Positions 15,789-25,122 are shown, counted from the stretch's first letter. The stretch is 64,000 nucleotides of DNA from Nioella sp965215655 (GCF_965215655.1 NZ_OZ244111.1:3906001-3970000), one strand, 5' to 3'. The notes: generated by a model not told the origin, from the sequence alone. Numbers and translations are program-made.

Positions 15789-17489
15789 TTACCTGACAAG
15801 ATAGGGCCGGGACCCGCCCGACCTGGGTTGCATTCCGGGCTGGTTGACGGGGAAGTCACCCGTGACATGCGGGTTCATCCCCTGGTTCTTCAGATTTTGC
15901 AGGAACTGACCAAATCCCGACAGATCGACCATGCGCGGCGCCTCGGTTATGCGCGCACCGGAGGACGGGCCACCGATGGCATCGAGGATTGATTGCAGGT
16001 TTTCCATCGGCTCTTCGACGAATTCCGCCAGGGACCAGATCTTCACCTCCGCCCGTGTCTGCACCCGGCGCAGAATGTTGACGAAGTCGATTTCCTGCTT
16101 TTGCAGCAGGGCTGCCGTCTTTCGGATCGTGTGGAAATCCTGATTCGAGTTGAACAGCGGCACCGCCCAGGCCCCTGTCACAACCGAGATCTGCGCATTC
16201 CCGTCAGAGGCGAGGAACGCCCCGATCCGCTGTTCGTCGCGCGGGCTGAACTGAAACACCTGACGTTCGCCCCGCGTGTTCCAGATCAGGCTGGTCAGGA
16301 AATGTTCAGGGTCATAGTCGCGAATGGCGGCGGCCGAGGACAAGCAGCCTGCATAGACATCCGCATCGCCCGAAAACCGCACGCGCACGGGGTCGAACAG
16401 GTTGCCATGCACCCGCGTGCCAAGACGGCGGGCCAGCCACGGTTCGAAATTCTCGAAGAGGTCGTTGAACCCCTGAAAGACCGAATAGGGCGCGCTGGTC
16501 TTTCCATTTTCCCAGTCAGGGTTCGGGAAGCGGCTGTGCATATACATGCCCGCCCGCCCCCGCGTTCGTCGTTCCAGCGCCTTGGCGAAGACCCGGTCGA
16601 TTTTGCCCGGCGCGGGTTCGGCCATGACGGTGCCGCGATCCTGATCGGTCAGGAAGGTTTCATAGAGCCAATCCGCCTTGTGCCAGATCTTGCGCGCGAC
16701 GAAGCAATCCGACCGCCGCAGCAGATGCAGGTGGTCATCATAGAAGACATGGGGTTTGCCCTGAAAATCGAATTTTGAGAGCGTCAGCGACCGGCTTTCG
16801 ATATGGGTCGAATACTTGCGAACCAGTGTCTGATAATAGCTTTCGTCAGGAATCCAGACCAGTTTGAAGAACCGGTCATAGGCCTTGCGTGACGGGTCTT
16901 GCAGGATGGCGGACAGTGTCTGACGGGTCAGGCACCACCATTGGCTGCCCAGATGCGGGACCAGGTCGTCCGGCATGGTCCGCTTGAAGCCCACCTTGCG
17001 CTGCAGTTCCACATAGCCGTCGAACAGCCTGCGGTGACGTTTCCACGAAAAGGGAAACCTAAGCTGGAACCGTTCCGCATGCAGACCGTCCACCGTCCAT
17101 TCCACGTCTTCCGTCGTGACACTTTCGATGAAGTCGGTGCGCGGACGGGCCGCCAGATAGGCCTTGAGCTCCTCGACCGGGCGCAAGGGCAGGCAGGACC
17201 CGCTGGACAGGAAAACATGTCTGACATTGGGGAATTCGGCCAACATCATTTCTGACGCGGTCTGCGATGCGGCGACCAGAGACCAGGTGCCCCATTCGCA
17301 TTTGTGCCGCCCGCAGAATTTGACGTTCGGCAGGTCAGACAGATCAGATCTCAGACCCGAATACGCCTCATTCGACACGCGTTTGTCCACGTGGATCACC
17401 ACCGGGCAATCCCGTTCCGCCCAATGCCGCGCCACCTGCGCCGCGCGATGCAGCGCCGTATGGCAGAGCATGACGAACCCGACGCTCAT
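15789..17489 (-). CDS. Core-2/I-branching-like glycosyltransferase (GT14) with C-terminal extension
   Basis: Protein of 566 residues. The first ~270 resemble the Branch/xylosyltransferase family GT14: LCHTALHRAAQVARHW at 8-23, IHVDKR near 32-37, CEWGTWSLVAA near 64-74, and SSGSCLPLRPVEEL. The remaining ~290 residues form a separate domain of unknown function that I recall only from Rhodobacteraceae homologues. No membrane segment is seen, so it should be cytoplasmic. The start overlaps the upstream GT gene by 4 bases. It probably adds a GlcNAc or xylose branch to a surface glycan; donor and acceptor are not readable. Confidence 0.82.
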   Translation of the reverse strand: MSVGFVMLCHTALHRAAQVARHWAERDCPVVIHVDKRVSNEAYSGLRSDLSDLPNVKFCGRHKCEWGTWSLVAASQTASEMMLAEFPNVRHVFLSSGSCLPLRPVEELKAYLAARPRTDFIESVTTEDVEWTVDGLHAERFQLRFPFSWKRHRRLFDGYVELQRKVGFKRTMPDDLVPHLGSQWWCLTRQTLSAILQDPSRKAYDRFFKLVWIPDESYYQTLVRKYSTHIESRSLTLSKFDFQGKPHVFYDDHLHLLRRSDCFVARKIWHKADWLYETFLTDQDRGTVMAEPAPGKIDRVFAKALERRTRGRAGMYMHSRFPNPDWENGKTSAPYSVFQGFNDLFENFEPWLARRLGTRVHGNLFDPVRVRFSGDADVYAGCLSSAAAIRDYDPEHFLTSLIWNTRGERQVFQFSPRDEQRIGAFLASDGNAQISVVTGAWAVPLFNSNQDFHTIRKTAALLQKQEIDFVNILRRVQTRAEVKIWSLAEFVEEPMENLQSILDAIGGPSSGARITEAPRMVDLSGFGQFLQNLKNQGMNPHVTGDFPVNQPGMQPRSGGSRPYLVR

Positions 17490-18496
17490 GCCCAGTTCCC
17501 CTTGGACATGAGCCCGAGGATTTCCAGCTGCCGCCAGTTGATGAAGCGTTCAGACCATTTGCACCAAAGGTTCGGGTCTTCCTGCAATCCGGCGGCATAG
17601 GCCTTGTATTCGTGACTGTTGGCGTAGTGCTGCTTGCGCTGCAGTTCCTCCCGCGCCTTCGTGGTGAAGGTGTCGAGGAACTTAGCATGCATCAATACGC
17701 CAGAGGCCTTTTCACCCCCCCACTCATCGAACACGAGGTTCAGCCCGCGCGGCAGCAACATATGGGTAGAGCTGGCAAAGGCATAGTTCTTGTCCCATTT
17801 CACCAGCGGGATCTTGTTCAGCGCCGGGGCGCGTTCGGGATTGTCCGGGAAGAACAGGCGCGCCCGTGGGCCACCCTGAATCCAAAGATTGCCGAAATCC
17901 CAGTTGCGCTTGATCATGTAGTTGCCGCTGTCGAACCAGCAGGCAATGTCGAACGGGTTCTGTCCCTCGCTATAAGGCTGCGTCGTGATCGGCCCCTTGG
18001 GGTACATGTCCAGCAGCATCGCCCCAAAGGACTTGATCGAGCTGCTTTCCAGCCAGTCGGTCAGCGCAGGGATAGGGCGCGTGTCGCAGAACGGGTAGAC
18101 TAGGAACTCATCCGGGTCGACGACGACACACCAGTGACCATGACCATATTCCCGCAACAGCGAATTCAGCCAATCCATCCCGAAGCGGGAGCGTTTGTAG
18201 CTGGCGGGCGTGGTCCAGACCGAACAATCGCCCTGCCCGGCCAGGTATTCGCGTGTGCCATCGGTGCTGTCATTATCCACGAAGATGAAATGAGACACGC
18301 CCCTGTCACGATAGTAGCGCAGGAAATAGGGCAGGCGGATTCGCTCGTTTCGCAGGGTGACGAAGCACAGAACATCGTTGGGTCGGATCTGGTCGGTGCG
18401 GTCTGCCACAAGCAGAAGATCCCGCGCCTTGCGCCAGGCACGGATCAGAAACCGCTTACGTTCAAGGCGCAGCTTGTAGCGCTGAACCACCTTCAT
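17486..18496 (-). CDS. Family 2/92-like glycosyltransferase
   Basis: Protein of 336 residues with a GT-A fold. LRNERIRLPYFLRYYRDRGV begins the donor domain near 49, DNDSTDGTREYL follows, and DPDEF near 127-131 is the metal-binding DxD-type motif. The pattern is that of the Glyco_tranf_2_4/GT92 group. A basic, possibly membrane-associated stretch covers the first 30 residues. Both ends overlap neighbouring glycosyltransferase genes by 4 bases, showing tight coupling. Acts in the same surface-polysaccharide pathway as its neighbours; specificity unknown. Confidence 0.85.
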   Translation of the reverse strand: MKVVQRYKLRLERKRFLIRAWRKARDLLLVADRTDQIRPNDVLCFVTLRNERIRLPYFLRYYRDRGVSHFIFVDNDSTDGTREYLAGQGDCSVWTTPASYKRSRFGMDWLNSLLREYGHGHWCVVVDPDEFLVYPFCDTRPIPALTDWLESSSIKSFGAMLLDMYPKGPITTQPYSEGQNPFDIACWFDSGNYMIKRNWDFGNLWIQGGPRARLFFPDNPERAPALNKIPLVKWDKNYAFASSTHMLLPRGLNLVFDEWGGEKASGVLMHAKFLDTFTTKAREELQRKQHYANSHEYKAYAAGLQEDPNLWCKWSERFINWRQLEILGLMSKGNWA

Positions 18497-19719
18497 ACCA
18501 TGTCCCCTGCCCGGGCCTTTTGAAGGGCCTCAGAAACCGTGTCGAAATGTGCCTGCCACGTCGGAAGCTTCGCCGCTGGCAGCATCTCGTCCGCCAGTCT
18601 ATCCCCCGATCGTTTCTTAATCGTTTCCAGCCAAGAATACGCGTCCTGAGGGTCAAGGTAAACGGCGCAATCGTTAACGGTTTCGCGCAACACCGGAAGG
18701 TCCGAGCAGATTGGCAACACCCCAAGCCGCGCGGCCTCCAGCGGGGGATAGCCGAAACCCTCTGCCAGCGTTGGAAACAGCAGCCCATGCGACCCCTCCA
18801 ACAGGGTCCGCACCTGACCATCGCTCAGGTCGCTGTGTTCAAAGATCGCAGTTCCACGCAGCGGGTGGGTGTCGAGCCGTTGAAAGAATTCCTCCGATGC
18901 CCATCCCCTCTGGCCAACAATATGCAGATGCGGGCGACCAGATTCGGGCAGCATCGCCCAGACATCCAGCAACAGCTGGTGGTTCTTACGGGGCTCAATG
19001 GTGCCAAGACACACAAATCGCGGAGTATCAGGGTCTAAACCAAGCGATAACGGCTCTTTCTCCACGCGATCGGGCAGGCCAAGATGGGCCGTGACGAAGG
19101 CCATGTCCGGGCTCATATGCCGCACAAGTTGTCGTCTTGTGTCCTCCGAGTTGCAGATGATCAGATTTGCATGGTCCTGGCTGGCCGTTAGCATCTTGTG
19201 AAAATGCCCTGGTATCTCTGGACGAGAGAATTCCGGATGATCCAGAGGAATGGCATCGTGCAGCAGCACGGCGACCTGCACATCCGGGTTGGCCCGAAAG
19301 GCCCGTAGACAGTCCTCGGACAGGTTGCTGTGACCGACATTCAGATAGGTCGTGTCTTCCCGCAGGTGTTGGGACAACAGTCGAAACAGGTTGGCGTGCA
19401 GGCAGCGGGCAATGGCATGGCGACGCAGCAAAGCCTCGGCCCGATGTCGCAGCAGATCCGACTTGCCGGTCAGACGTGACAGCAGATCAGGCGGAGGCCA
19501 GTCCGATTTGCCGTCAAGCGCGTTCAGAAACGCCCGCGCACCCTCTACCCCGAACAGGATATACCCGCGAGAGCTACGCACCAGAAACCGGGGGTCTGTG
19601 TCCGTCTCAAGAACCCAATCCGCATAAGCGCGTTCGACGCGATCAACGCCCGTCAACTGACCTCGCCCGACGCGGGACAACAGCCGCGTCAGGTCAAGAC
19701 ACAGGGCGGGCCCGATCAT
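18493..19719 (-). CDS. GT4-family glycosyltransferase
   Basis: Glycosyltransferase of the GT-B fold, 408 residues. The N-terminal acceptor domain includes RGQLTGVDRVERAYADW near 18-34. The C-terminal donor domain has GTIEPRKNHQLLLDVWAML and the EGFGYPPLEAA motif, with the two Glu residues that hold the nucleotide sugar. Follows galU by 3 bases and overlaps the next GT by 4 bases. UDP-glucose from GalU is a possible donor, directly or after conversion. Family assignment is good; substrate is not. Confidence 0.88.
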   Translation of the reverse strand: MIGPALCLDLTRLLSRVGRGQLTGVDRVERAYADWVLETDTDPRFLVRSSRGYILFGVEGARAFLNALDGKSDWPPPDLLSRLTGKSDLLRHRAEALLRRHAIARCLHANLFRLLSQHLREDTTYLNVGHSNLSEDCLRAFRANPDVQVAVLLHDAIPLDHPEFSRPEIPGHFHKMLTASQDHANLIICNSEDTRRQLVRHMSPDMAFVTAHLGLPDRVEKEPLSLGLDPDTPRFVCLGTIEPRKNHQLLLDVWAMLPESGRPHLHIVGQRGWASEEFFQRLDTHPLRGTAIFEHSDLSDGQVRTLLEGSHGLLFPTLAEGFGYPPLEAARLGVLPICSDLPVLRETVNDCAVYLDPQDAYSWLETIKKRSGDRLADEMLPAAKLPTWQAHFDTVSEALQKARAGDMV

Positions 19720-19722
19720 AGG

Positions 19723-20613
19723 TTACTGGGCTGCGTTCTTCGTCGCCGACATCTGGTCGAGAAACTGGGAAAACTCGTCGCGCAGATCGTCACGTGCCAG
19801 ACCGAAGGCCACGGTCGCCTGCAAGAATCCTGCCTTGGACCCGCAATCATAGCGCTGACCACGGAAACGGAAGCCATAGACGTTGTCCGATGCCTTGATC
19901 TCCTCGGCAATCGCGTCGGTCAACTGGATCTCTCCTCCTGCGCCCGATTTTGCACGGTTAAGGTTGCGCATGATGTCGGGCGTCAGGATATACCGACCGA
20001 TAACCGCCAGATTCGACGGGGCATCCTGGATGTCCGGCTTTTCGACCATGCCCTTGACCGATACGACCGATCCCATGTCGTCGCGAATGTCGAGCACCCC
20101 GTAGGACGACGTCATCTCGGGGGGAACCTCCATCGCGGCGACCATGTTGCCACCGGTTTCCTCATGCGCCTCGATCATCTGTTGCAGACAGGGCTTTTCC
20201 GCGGCGATCACGTCATCCGGCAGAATGACCGCGAACGGCTCGTTCCCCAGCAAACGCCGCGCGCACCACACGGCGTGGCCCAGGCCCATGGCCTTGTTTT
20301 GGCGGATATAGGCAATCTGGCCGGAATCCATGTTGGTGGACTTCAGAGTCTGCAAAAGCTCGGTCTTGCCCTTCTTACGCAAGGTGCTTTCCAGCTCGGG
20401 CGCGATGTCGAAATAATCCTCAAGCGCGCTTTTCCCGCGGGAGGTGACAAAGATGAACTCCTTAATGCCCGCTGCCCGTGCTTCATCGATCGCGTACTGG
20501 ATCAACGGGCGGTCGACGAGCGTCATGATCTCTTTCGGAATGGATTTGGTCGCTGGCAGGAAACGCGTGCCTAGTCCTGCCACCGGAAAAATCGCTTTGG
20601 TTACTTTCTTCAT
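19723..20613 (-). CDS. galU: UTP-glucose-1-phosphate uridylyltransferase
   Basis: Makes UDP-glucose for surface polysaccharide. The 296 residues start MKKVTKAIFPVAGLGTRFLP, the signature nucleotide-binding loop, with KSIPKEIMTLVDRPLIQYAIDEA following. ATG 20613 is chosen because it begins the first beta strand; a longer frame reads into the intergenic gap. First gene of a five-gene operon (galU, GT4, GT92-like, GT14-like, sulfotransferase). The 93-base gap upstream separates it from the preceding GT2 gene and contains only a weak CGTTC-CTTT-GAACG hairpin (20687-20700). Confidence 0.96.
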   Translation of the reverse strand: MKKVTKAIFPVAGLGTRFLPATKSIPKEIMTLVDRPLIQYAIDEARAAGIKEFIFVTSRGKSALEDYFDIAPELESTLRKKGKTELLQTLKSTNMDSGQIAYIRQNKAMGLGHAVWCARRLLGNEPFAVILPDDVIAAEKPCLQQMIEAHEETGGNMVAAMEVPPEMTSSYGVLDIRDDMGSVVSVKGMVEKPDIQDAPSNLAVIGRYILTPDIMRNLNRAKSGAGGEIQLTDAIAEEIKASDNVYGFRFRGQRYDCGSKAGFLQATVAFGLARDDLRDEFSQFLDQMSATKNAAQ

Positions 20614-20706
20614 CTTCGTCTCCAACAGGTTGGAACCTACTTGTCTGCCGTCAGACCCCAAAATACGGGCCAATCGCGGCAAACTTCGTTCCTTTGAACG
20701 CTCTCT

Positions 20707-21951
20707 TTATGACACCTCGTCGGTATTGCATTCAGGGGCATCGGAAATCCAGCGAATTTTTTTCAGCCTTTCGATTTCGGACCTTATGCGCCTACCAAGT
20801 GACCAGATCATGAAAAGCCGCTGATTTCTTGACGATCTTCCGAACAAACCGCCGCTTTGCAGCCAGTATCCTTGAGGGGTGAAGACCACCCGATGCGCCC
20901 GCATGGTATGATCGAAAATCATCAACGTGACCGACCTGCCATCCTGCGCAAGCGATTTCGCCTGCACTTGCAGGCGCCGGCGCGAAAACCACCGTCCCGT
21001 CAGCAAAGCCGGTTCCGGGGCGGGCGCGGACAGAAGCGGCTGAAAGGCGGGGCCGGTTCCACTCGCTTCAAAGGTGGACACGGACAGCGTTCTGCCTGCG
21101 TCCAGCCCGGCTTCGAACCCGTCAAGCAGCTTGGCCCCGGCCTGCACGGTCAATGCGCCGGAGTTTACCAACCGTTCGACCCGTTCGGATTGTTCCGCCC
21201 TGATCGAGGCAATGCCCTCTGCCACTTCGTCTCCAGTGGCATGCTTCTGCAGATAGTGCATGCTGCTTTGGCCGATTTCGAACAGGTTTAGCGGTACCCG
21301 GTCCCCGGTGCGGCGTTCGCTGGCGGCGTATCCATGGTGAACGGCGGCAAATGGCGCGTGAACAGCCCGGTGACCCGCGCACATCAGACGATAGGCAAGA
21401 TCGGTCTCATCAAGGTAGAACGCGAACCCTTCGTCGAACCCTCCAAGCGCAAGAGCCACCTCCCGGCGGATCGCCATATTCGTGCCTTCCAGCTTGACAG
21501 CGCGACCTTCCGGCAAGGGACCCGGGGGCGCAGGAAACGCTCTTCCAAGCCGGTCAACGACGCGATTGGCCCACTGGACGCTGATGCCGTTCCGCCCCAG
21601 GACAGTGCCTGTCGCGGCAGCAATATCAGTGTCTAACAAAGGGGAAATGAGATGAGTCAGCCATGTAGGCTCTGGCACCGCGTCATCGTCGATGAAGGCC
21701 ACGATCTGGCCGCAAGACAGTGCCAGCCCGGCGTTGCGTGCAGCAGAGATATTGGGGGTGTCCTGCGACGCTGTCTTGATGCGAGCGGCAAAGGGCAGAT
21801 CGGCAATGGCTTCAAGACCCGCCGCATCGGCCACGACGACCAGTTCGAAGGGACGATAGAATACCTGCCCGATCCCGATCAGCGCGCGGCGCAGCAGGGC
21901 GGGGCGCCCGTGGCTGACGACAATGACACTGACGGGCGGGCAGTCTGTCAA
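20707..21951 (-). CDS. Family 2 glycosyltransferase
   Basis: GT-A glycosyltransferase of about 414 residues. VSVIVVSHGRPALLRRAL opens the domain, ISAARNAGLALSCGQIVAF leads into DDDA, the metal-binding motif, and LDETDLAYRLMCAG carries the catalytic acidic residues. The C-terminal third (about 270-414) is extra and poorly defined. I place the start at a TTG (21951) that overlaps the kdsB stop as TTGA; no ATG fits, since longer frames run deep inside kdsB. Third gene after cysQ and kdsB. Acceptor unknown. Confidence 0.82.
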   Translation of the reverse strand: MTDCPPVSVIVVSHGRPALLRRALIGIGQVFYRPFELVVVADAAGLEAIADLPFAARIKTASQDTPNISAARNAGLALSCGQIVAFIDDDAVPEPTWLTHLISPLLDTDIAAATGTVLGRNGISVQWANRVVDRLGRAFPAPPGPLPEGRAVKLEGTNMAIRREVALALGGFDEGFAFYLDETDLAYRLMCAGHRAVHAPFAAVHHGYAASERRTGDRVPLNLFEIGQSSMHYLQKHATGDEVAEGIASIRAEQSERVERLVNSGALTVQAGAKLLDGFEAGLDAGRTLSVSTFEASGTGPAFQPLLSAPAPEPALLTGRWFSRRRLQVQAKSLAQDGRSVTLMIFDHTMRAHRVVFTPQGYWLQSGGLFGRSSRNQRLFMIWSLGRRIRSEIERLKKIRWISDAPECNTDEVS

Positions 21952-22748
21952 GGCGCCCCCATCTCGGCCAGCATGGTCTCTATTCTCGGCACGTCTTCCG
22001 GGTTGTTCAGCTCCCAGAACTTGCGGCCCCGCGCTTCGACCTCGACACACAGCACATTGTGGCCGTTTTCCAGGAACCTAAGCTGCTCCAGCCCTTCCAG
22101 TGTTTCCAGCGCCCCGACGGGCCAGGTCGGGTAGGCCTTCAGGGCATCGGGCCGGTAGGCATAGACACCGACATGATGAAACACCGGGGTAGGTTCATCG
22201 CGCTGATAGATGCGGCCCGTGTAGGGGATAACCTCTTTCGAAAAATAGAGCGCATGGCGATTGGCGTCGAAAACCGCCGTCGTACCGCCAACGCGCCCTG
22301 CATGCCGGTCGGCCATAAGCGCCGAATGGGTTTCCCCGTCGCAGCACAGAACCGGCGTGGCCAGCGCCGCGTCCGGCGCAGCCTTCAGCCCATTGATCAG
22401 ATCCTCCAGGAACCAGGCGGGCGTCAGCGGTGCATCCCCTTGAAGGTTCACCACCATGTCCACGTCATCGCCCAGCATGCCCAGCGCTTCGGCACAGCGT
22501 TCGGTGCCGTTTCGGCAGCTGTCCGATGTCATCAGCACCTCGGCGCCGAACGCCTCAGCCGCCGTGCGAATTCGATCATCGTCCGTCGCTACGTAGACCG
22601 CGTCCACGCCATCAACGTCTTGCGCAGCCAGCCAGCTGCGTTCGATCAGGCTGCGGGACATGCCGGTGGCACCCTTCAGCTCTGCCAGCGGCTTGCCGGG
22701 AAAACGGGTCGACGCATAGCGTGCGGGGATGATGCAAACAGTGGTCAT
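21948..22748 (-). CDS. kdsB: 3-deoxy-manno-octulosonate cytidylyltransferase
   Basis: Activates Kdo to CMP-Kdo for LPS core or Kdo-linked capsule. 266 residues; N-terminal IIPARYASTRFPGKPLAEL carries the CTP-binding loop, and VNLQGDAP is the conserved Mg-binding segment. Typical length is about 250. It begins directly after the cysQ stop with no gap, and its stop is overlapped by the GT2 start. Placement with glycosyltransferases and an export permease could indicate a Kdo-containing surface glycan, but every LPS-making cell needs one kdsB, so this may simply be the housekeeping copy. Confidence 0.95.
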   Translation of the reverse strand: MTTVCIIPARYASTRFPGKPLAELKGATGMSRSLIERSWLAAQDVDGVDAVYVATDDDRIRTAAEAFGAEVLMTSDSCRNGTERCAEALGMLGDDVDMVVNLQGDAPLTPAWFLEDLINGLKAAPDAALATPVLCCDGETHSALMADRHAGRVGGTTAVFDANRHALYFSKEVIPYTGRIYQRDEPTPVFHHVGVYAYRPDALKAYPTWPVGALETLEGLEQLRFLENGHNVLCVEVEARGRKFWELNNPEDVPRIETMLAEMGAP

Positions 22749-23546
22749 TCAGCCAGCCTTGAGATCGACGCCCGGGGCATGGGCGATGAAGAACGGGTTC
22801 TCATATCCGGGTTTGCCGTAGGTAAAGGGCGAGTGATCGTCGAACCGGATCACATGCCCCCCCGCACCACGCAGAACCGCGTCACCCGCTGCCGTGTCCC
22901 ATTCCATCGTCCGGCCAAGACGCGGGTAGAGATCGGCCTCGCCCGTTGCGACCAGGCAGAACTTGAGGGATGACCCCGCGCTCTTCATGTCTTCGACATT
23001 GTACATGCCGATATAGGCATCTGTCGCGGCATCCCGGTGCGATTTGCTTGCGACGACCAGAAGAGCCGAATTGTCCGGTTTAGAGACTGATATCGCGGCT
23101 ACGTTGCCCTTTTTGTCAGTGTCGAACGGCTTGGTTTCCTCGACGGATCGACCATCAGCCTCGGTGTAGAACAACCGCCCCTTGGCTGGCGCATAAACGA
23201 CTCCACGGATCGGCACGCCGTCCTGCACAAGGGCGATGTTCACCGTGAAGTCGCCACGGCGTTTGATGAATTCCTTGGTCCCGTCCAGCGGATCGACGAT
23301 GATGAAACTGCTGGCGGATTGCTCGTGGCTGGCAGCCTGTTCCTCGGTCACAAGAACCATGTCCGGGAAAGCCGACCTGATCCCTGCTGAAATCAGGGCA
23401 TCGGCGGCCTCATCGGCCTCGGTCACCGGGCTTTCGTCCGACTTTGCCTTCACCTCGAAATCATCGGCATTGTAAATCTCCATGATTCGATCACCTGCCT
23501 GCAGGGCCAGGGTGCGGAAGACTTTCTCGATACTGGGGAAATCCAT
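22749..23546 (-). CDS. cysQ: 3'(2'),5'-bisphosphate nucleotidase (CysQ family)
   Basis: Hydrolyses PAP to AMP, removing the by-product of sulfotransferases. 265 residues with the inositol-phosphatase fold: the metal-site stretch LVTEEQAASHE includes Glu-Glu, then DPLDGTKEFI supplies the Asp-Pro-Leu-Asp-Gly motif, and EWDTAAGDAVL the C-terminal Asp. ATG 23546 is preceded by AAGGAGG at good spacing; the longer frame adds 12 residues before the conserved start. It heads the cysQ-kdsB-GT2 operon and lies 7 kb from the sulfotransferase, which would generate PAP. Confidence 0.93.
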   Translation of the reverse strand: MDFPSIEKVFRTLALQAGDRIMEIYNADDFEVKAKSDESPVTEADEAADALISAGIRSAFPDMVLVTEEQAASHEQSASSFIIVDPLDGTKEFIKRRGDFTVNIALVQDGVPIRGVVYAPAKGRLFYTEADGRSVEETKPFDTDKKGNVAAISVSKPDNSALLVVASKSHRDAATDAYIGMYNVEDMKSAGSSLKFCLVATGEADLYPRLGRTMEWDTAAGDAVLRGAGGHVIRFDDHSPFTYGKPGYENPFFIAHAPGVDLKAG

Positions 23547-23680
23547 CCCGTTCCTCCTTGGGAGTTTCATTGAAAAAACCACTTTTTGCCGTTATCGTCG
23601 CCTAACAAGAATTGAGCAAGGTATCCCTGCGACAAAGACGGGGGGCCTGGCGTTCGGGCAGACAACATTTCGGTACACGC

Positions 23681-24505
23681 ATGCAGTTCGGTCATTCCAG
23701 ACGCAAATCGACCTTCGCCATTCTGCTGAGTCTGGCTGAGCTGACATATACCTCCACGGTTCGAAAGGTCCGGCAGTCGCACGGCAATGCCATCATGGCC
23801 CTGCTCATGAGCATGCTTCAGGCGATCCTGTTCGTCGTGGCCTTCTACTTCATGTTTACGGTTCTGGGCACGCGCAGCATGATGATCCGGGGGGATTTCC
23901 TGATCTACCTCGTTACCGGCATCTTCCTCTATCTGACCCATATCAAGGCCCTTGGTGCCGTCATGGGGGCAGAGGGTCCGACCTCGGCCATGATGCTGCA
24001 CGCGCCGATGAACACGATCGTGGCCATCGTGTCGTCGGCCCTGTCCGCACTGTATATCCAGACGCTGTCGCTCTGCGTGATCCTGCTGGGGATTCACACG
24101 ATCTTTGACGGGCTGGTCATTCATGACTGGTCGGGCGTTACCTTCATGTATCTGCTGTCATGGGCATCCGGTTGCGCGGTCGGGCTGATCTTCATGAACC
24201 TCAAGCCCTGGTTCCCTGATTTGATCGGGATCCTGCAAAGCGTCTATACCCGTGCAAACATGATCGCCTCCGGCAAGATGTTCGTTGCAAACGCATTGCC
24301 GGCGATGATGCTGCCCTGGTTCACGTGGAACCCGCTGTTCCACCTGATCGACCAGGCGCGCGGCTTTGCCTTCAATAATTACTTCCCGCATCACACCAAT
24401 TGGCACTACCCGATTTATTTCACCATCGCCCTCGTGATGCTGGGGCTCATGGGCGATTTCTATACCCGGAAACGGGTTTCCGCGAGCTGGACGGCAGGAC
24501 GATGA
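23681..24505 (+). CDS. ABC-2 type polysaccharide export permease (KpsM/Wzm-like)
   Basis: Membrane subunit of a polysaccharide or polyol exporter, about 274 residues with six predicted helices (first near 38-60 after a cytoplasmic N-terminal segment). The C-terminal part PLFHLIDQARGFAFNNYFP is typical of KpsM-type proteins. ATG 23681 is the first in frame; a TTG at 23612 would add 23 basic residues. Divergent from cysQ. No ATP-binding partner lies beside it; the next gene is an SH3-domain protein. The ATPase must be elsewhere, and the permease may belong to the glycan cluster opposite. Confidence 0.82.
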   Translation: MQFGHSRRKSTFAILLSLAELTYTSTVRKVRQSHGNAIMALLMSMLQAILFVVAFYFMFTVLGTRSMMIRGDFLIYLVTGIFLYLTHIKALGAVMGAEGPTSAMMLHAPMNTIVAIVSSALSALYIQTLSLCVILLGIHTIFDGLVIHDWSGVTFMYLLSWASGCAVGLIFMNLKPWFPDLIGILQSVYTRANMIASGKMFVANALPAMMLPWFTWNPLFHLIDQARGFAFNNYFPHHTNWHYPIYFTIALVMLGLMGDFYTRKRVSASWTAGR

Positions 24506-25122
24506 AAAAACTTCTTTTGACCCTCTTTCTTGTGTTTTTTGGCCATGCAGTGGCTGCCCAAGTGCATGATTACCCCGCGCTTTACCGTGTCACTGGTGTC
24601 GCCGCGACAGACGTGCTGAACGTTCGGTCCGGTCCCGGCGTGAACCATCAGATCATCGGCTCTTTCGCCCCGAACCAAACCCATGTGGAGGTTGTGGGCA
24701 CCACCGAGGACCGCCGGTGGGGACGCGTCATCATCGGCGAAACATCCGGCTGGTCCTCGATGCGGTTTCTCAGCCGCATGGGGCCGGACTGGAACGCAGG
24801 CCTTCCCGCGCCGCTCTATTGTCACGGGACCGAACCGTTCTGGAGCTTTGAGCGCTTGATCGGTGGCGGCAACTTCAACAGCGTGACGATGGCCGCCCCA
24901 GAACCCTTCGCAGAATTGTGGAGCGGGACCGCCTCTGCCAGAGGACCGCAGGCTTTCGGCATGGTTCTGGACAGCGGAAATTCCAGGATGACGGCCTTCA
25001 TCCGCCGCGGCATCTGTTCGGATGGCATGAGTGATCGGGACTACGGCATCATCGCCCATTTCCTGCGCACAAGCCCCCAGGGGTCCGAGCTGTTGGAAGG
25101 CTGCTGTTCCCTGTCGCGCTAA
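24502..25122 (+). CDS. Secreted SH3b-domain protein
   Basis: Exported protein of 206 residues. Signal peptide about 1-20 (MKKLLLTLFLVFFGHAVAA), then a bacterial SH3 domain (about 28-95) with VLNVRSGPGVNHQIIGSF, and a C-terminal domain starting YCHGTEPFWSFER that contains several Cys and Trp residues and has no assigned function. SH3b domains often bind cell wall or polysaccharide. The start overlaps the ABC permease stop by 4 bases, so the two are coupled and may act together. The stop overlaps the convergent alkB stop by 4 bases. Confidence 0.8.
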   Translation: MKKLLLTLFLVFFGHAVAAQVHDYPALYRVTGVAATDVLNVRSGPGVNHQIIGSFAPNQTHVEVVGTTEDRRWGRVIIGETSGWSSMRFLSRMGPDWNAGLPAPLYCHGTEPFWSFERLIGGGNFNSVTMAAPEPFAELWSGTASARGPQAFGMVLDSGNSRMTAFIRRGICSDGMSDRDYGIIAHFLRTSPQGSELLEGCCSLSR

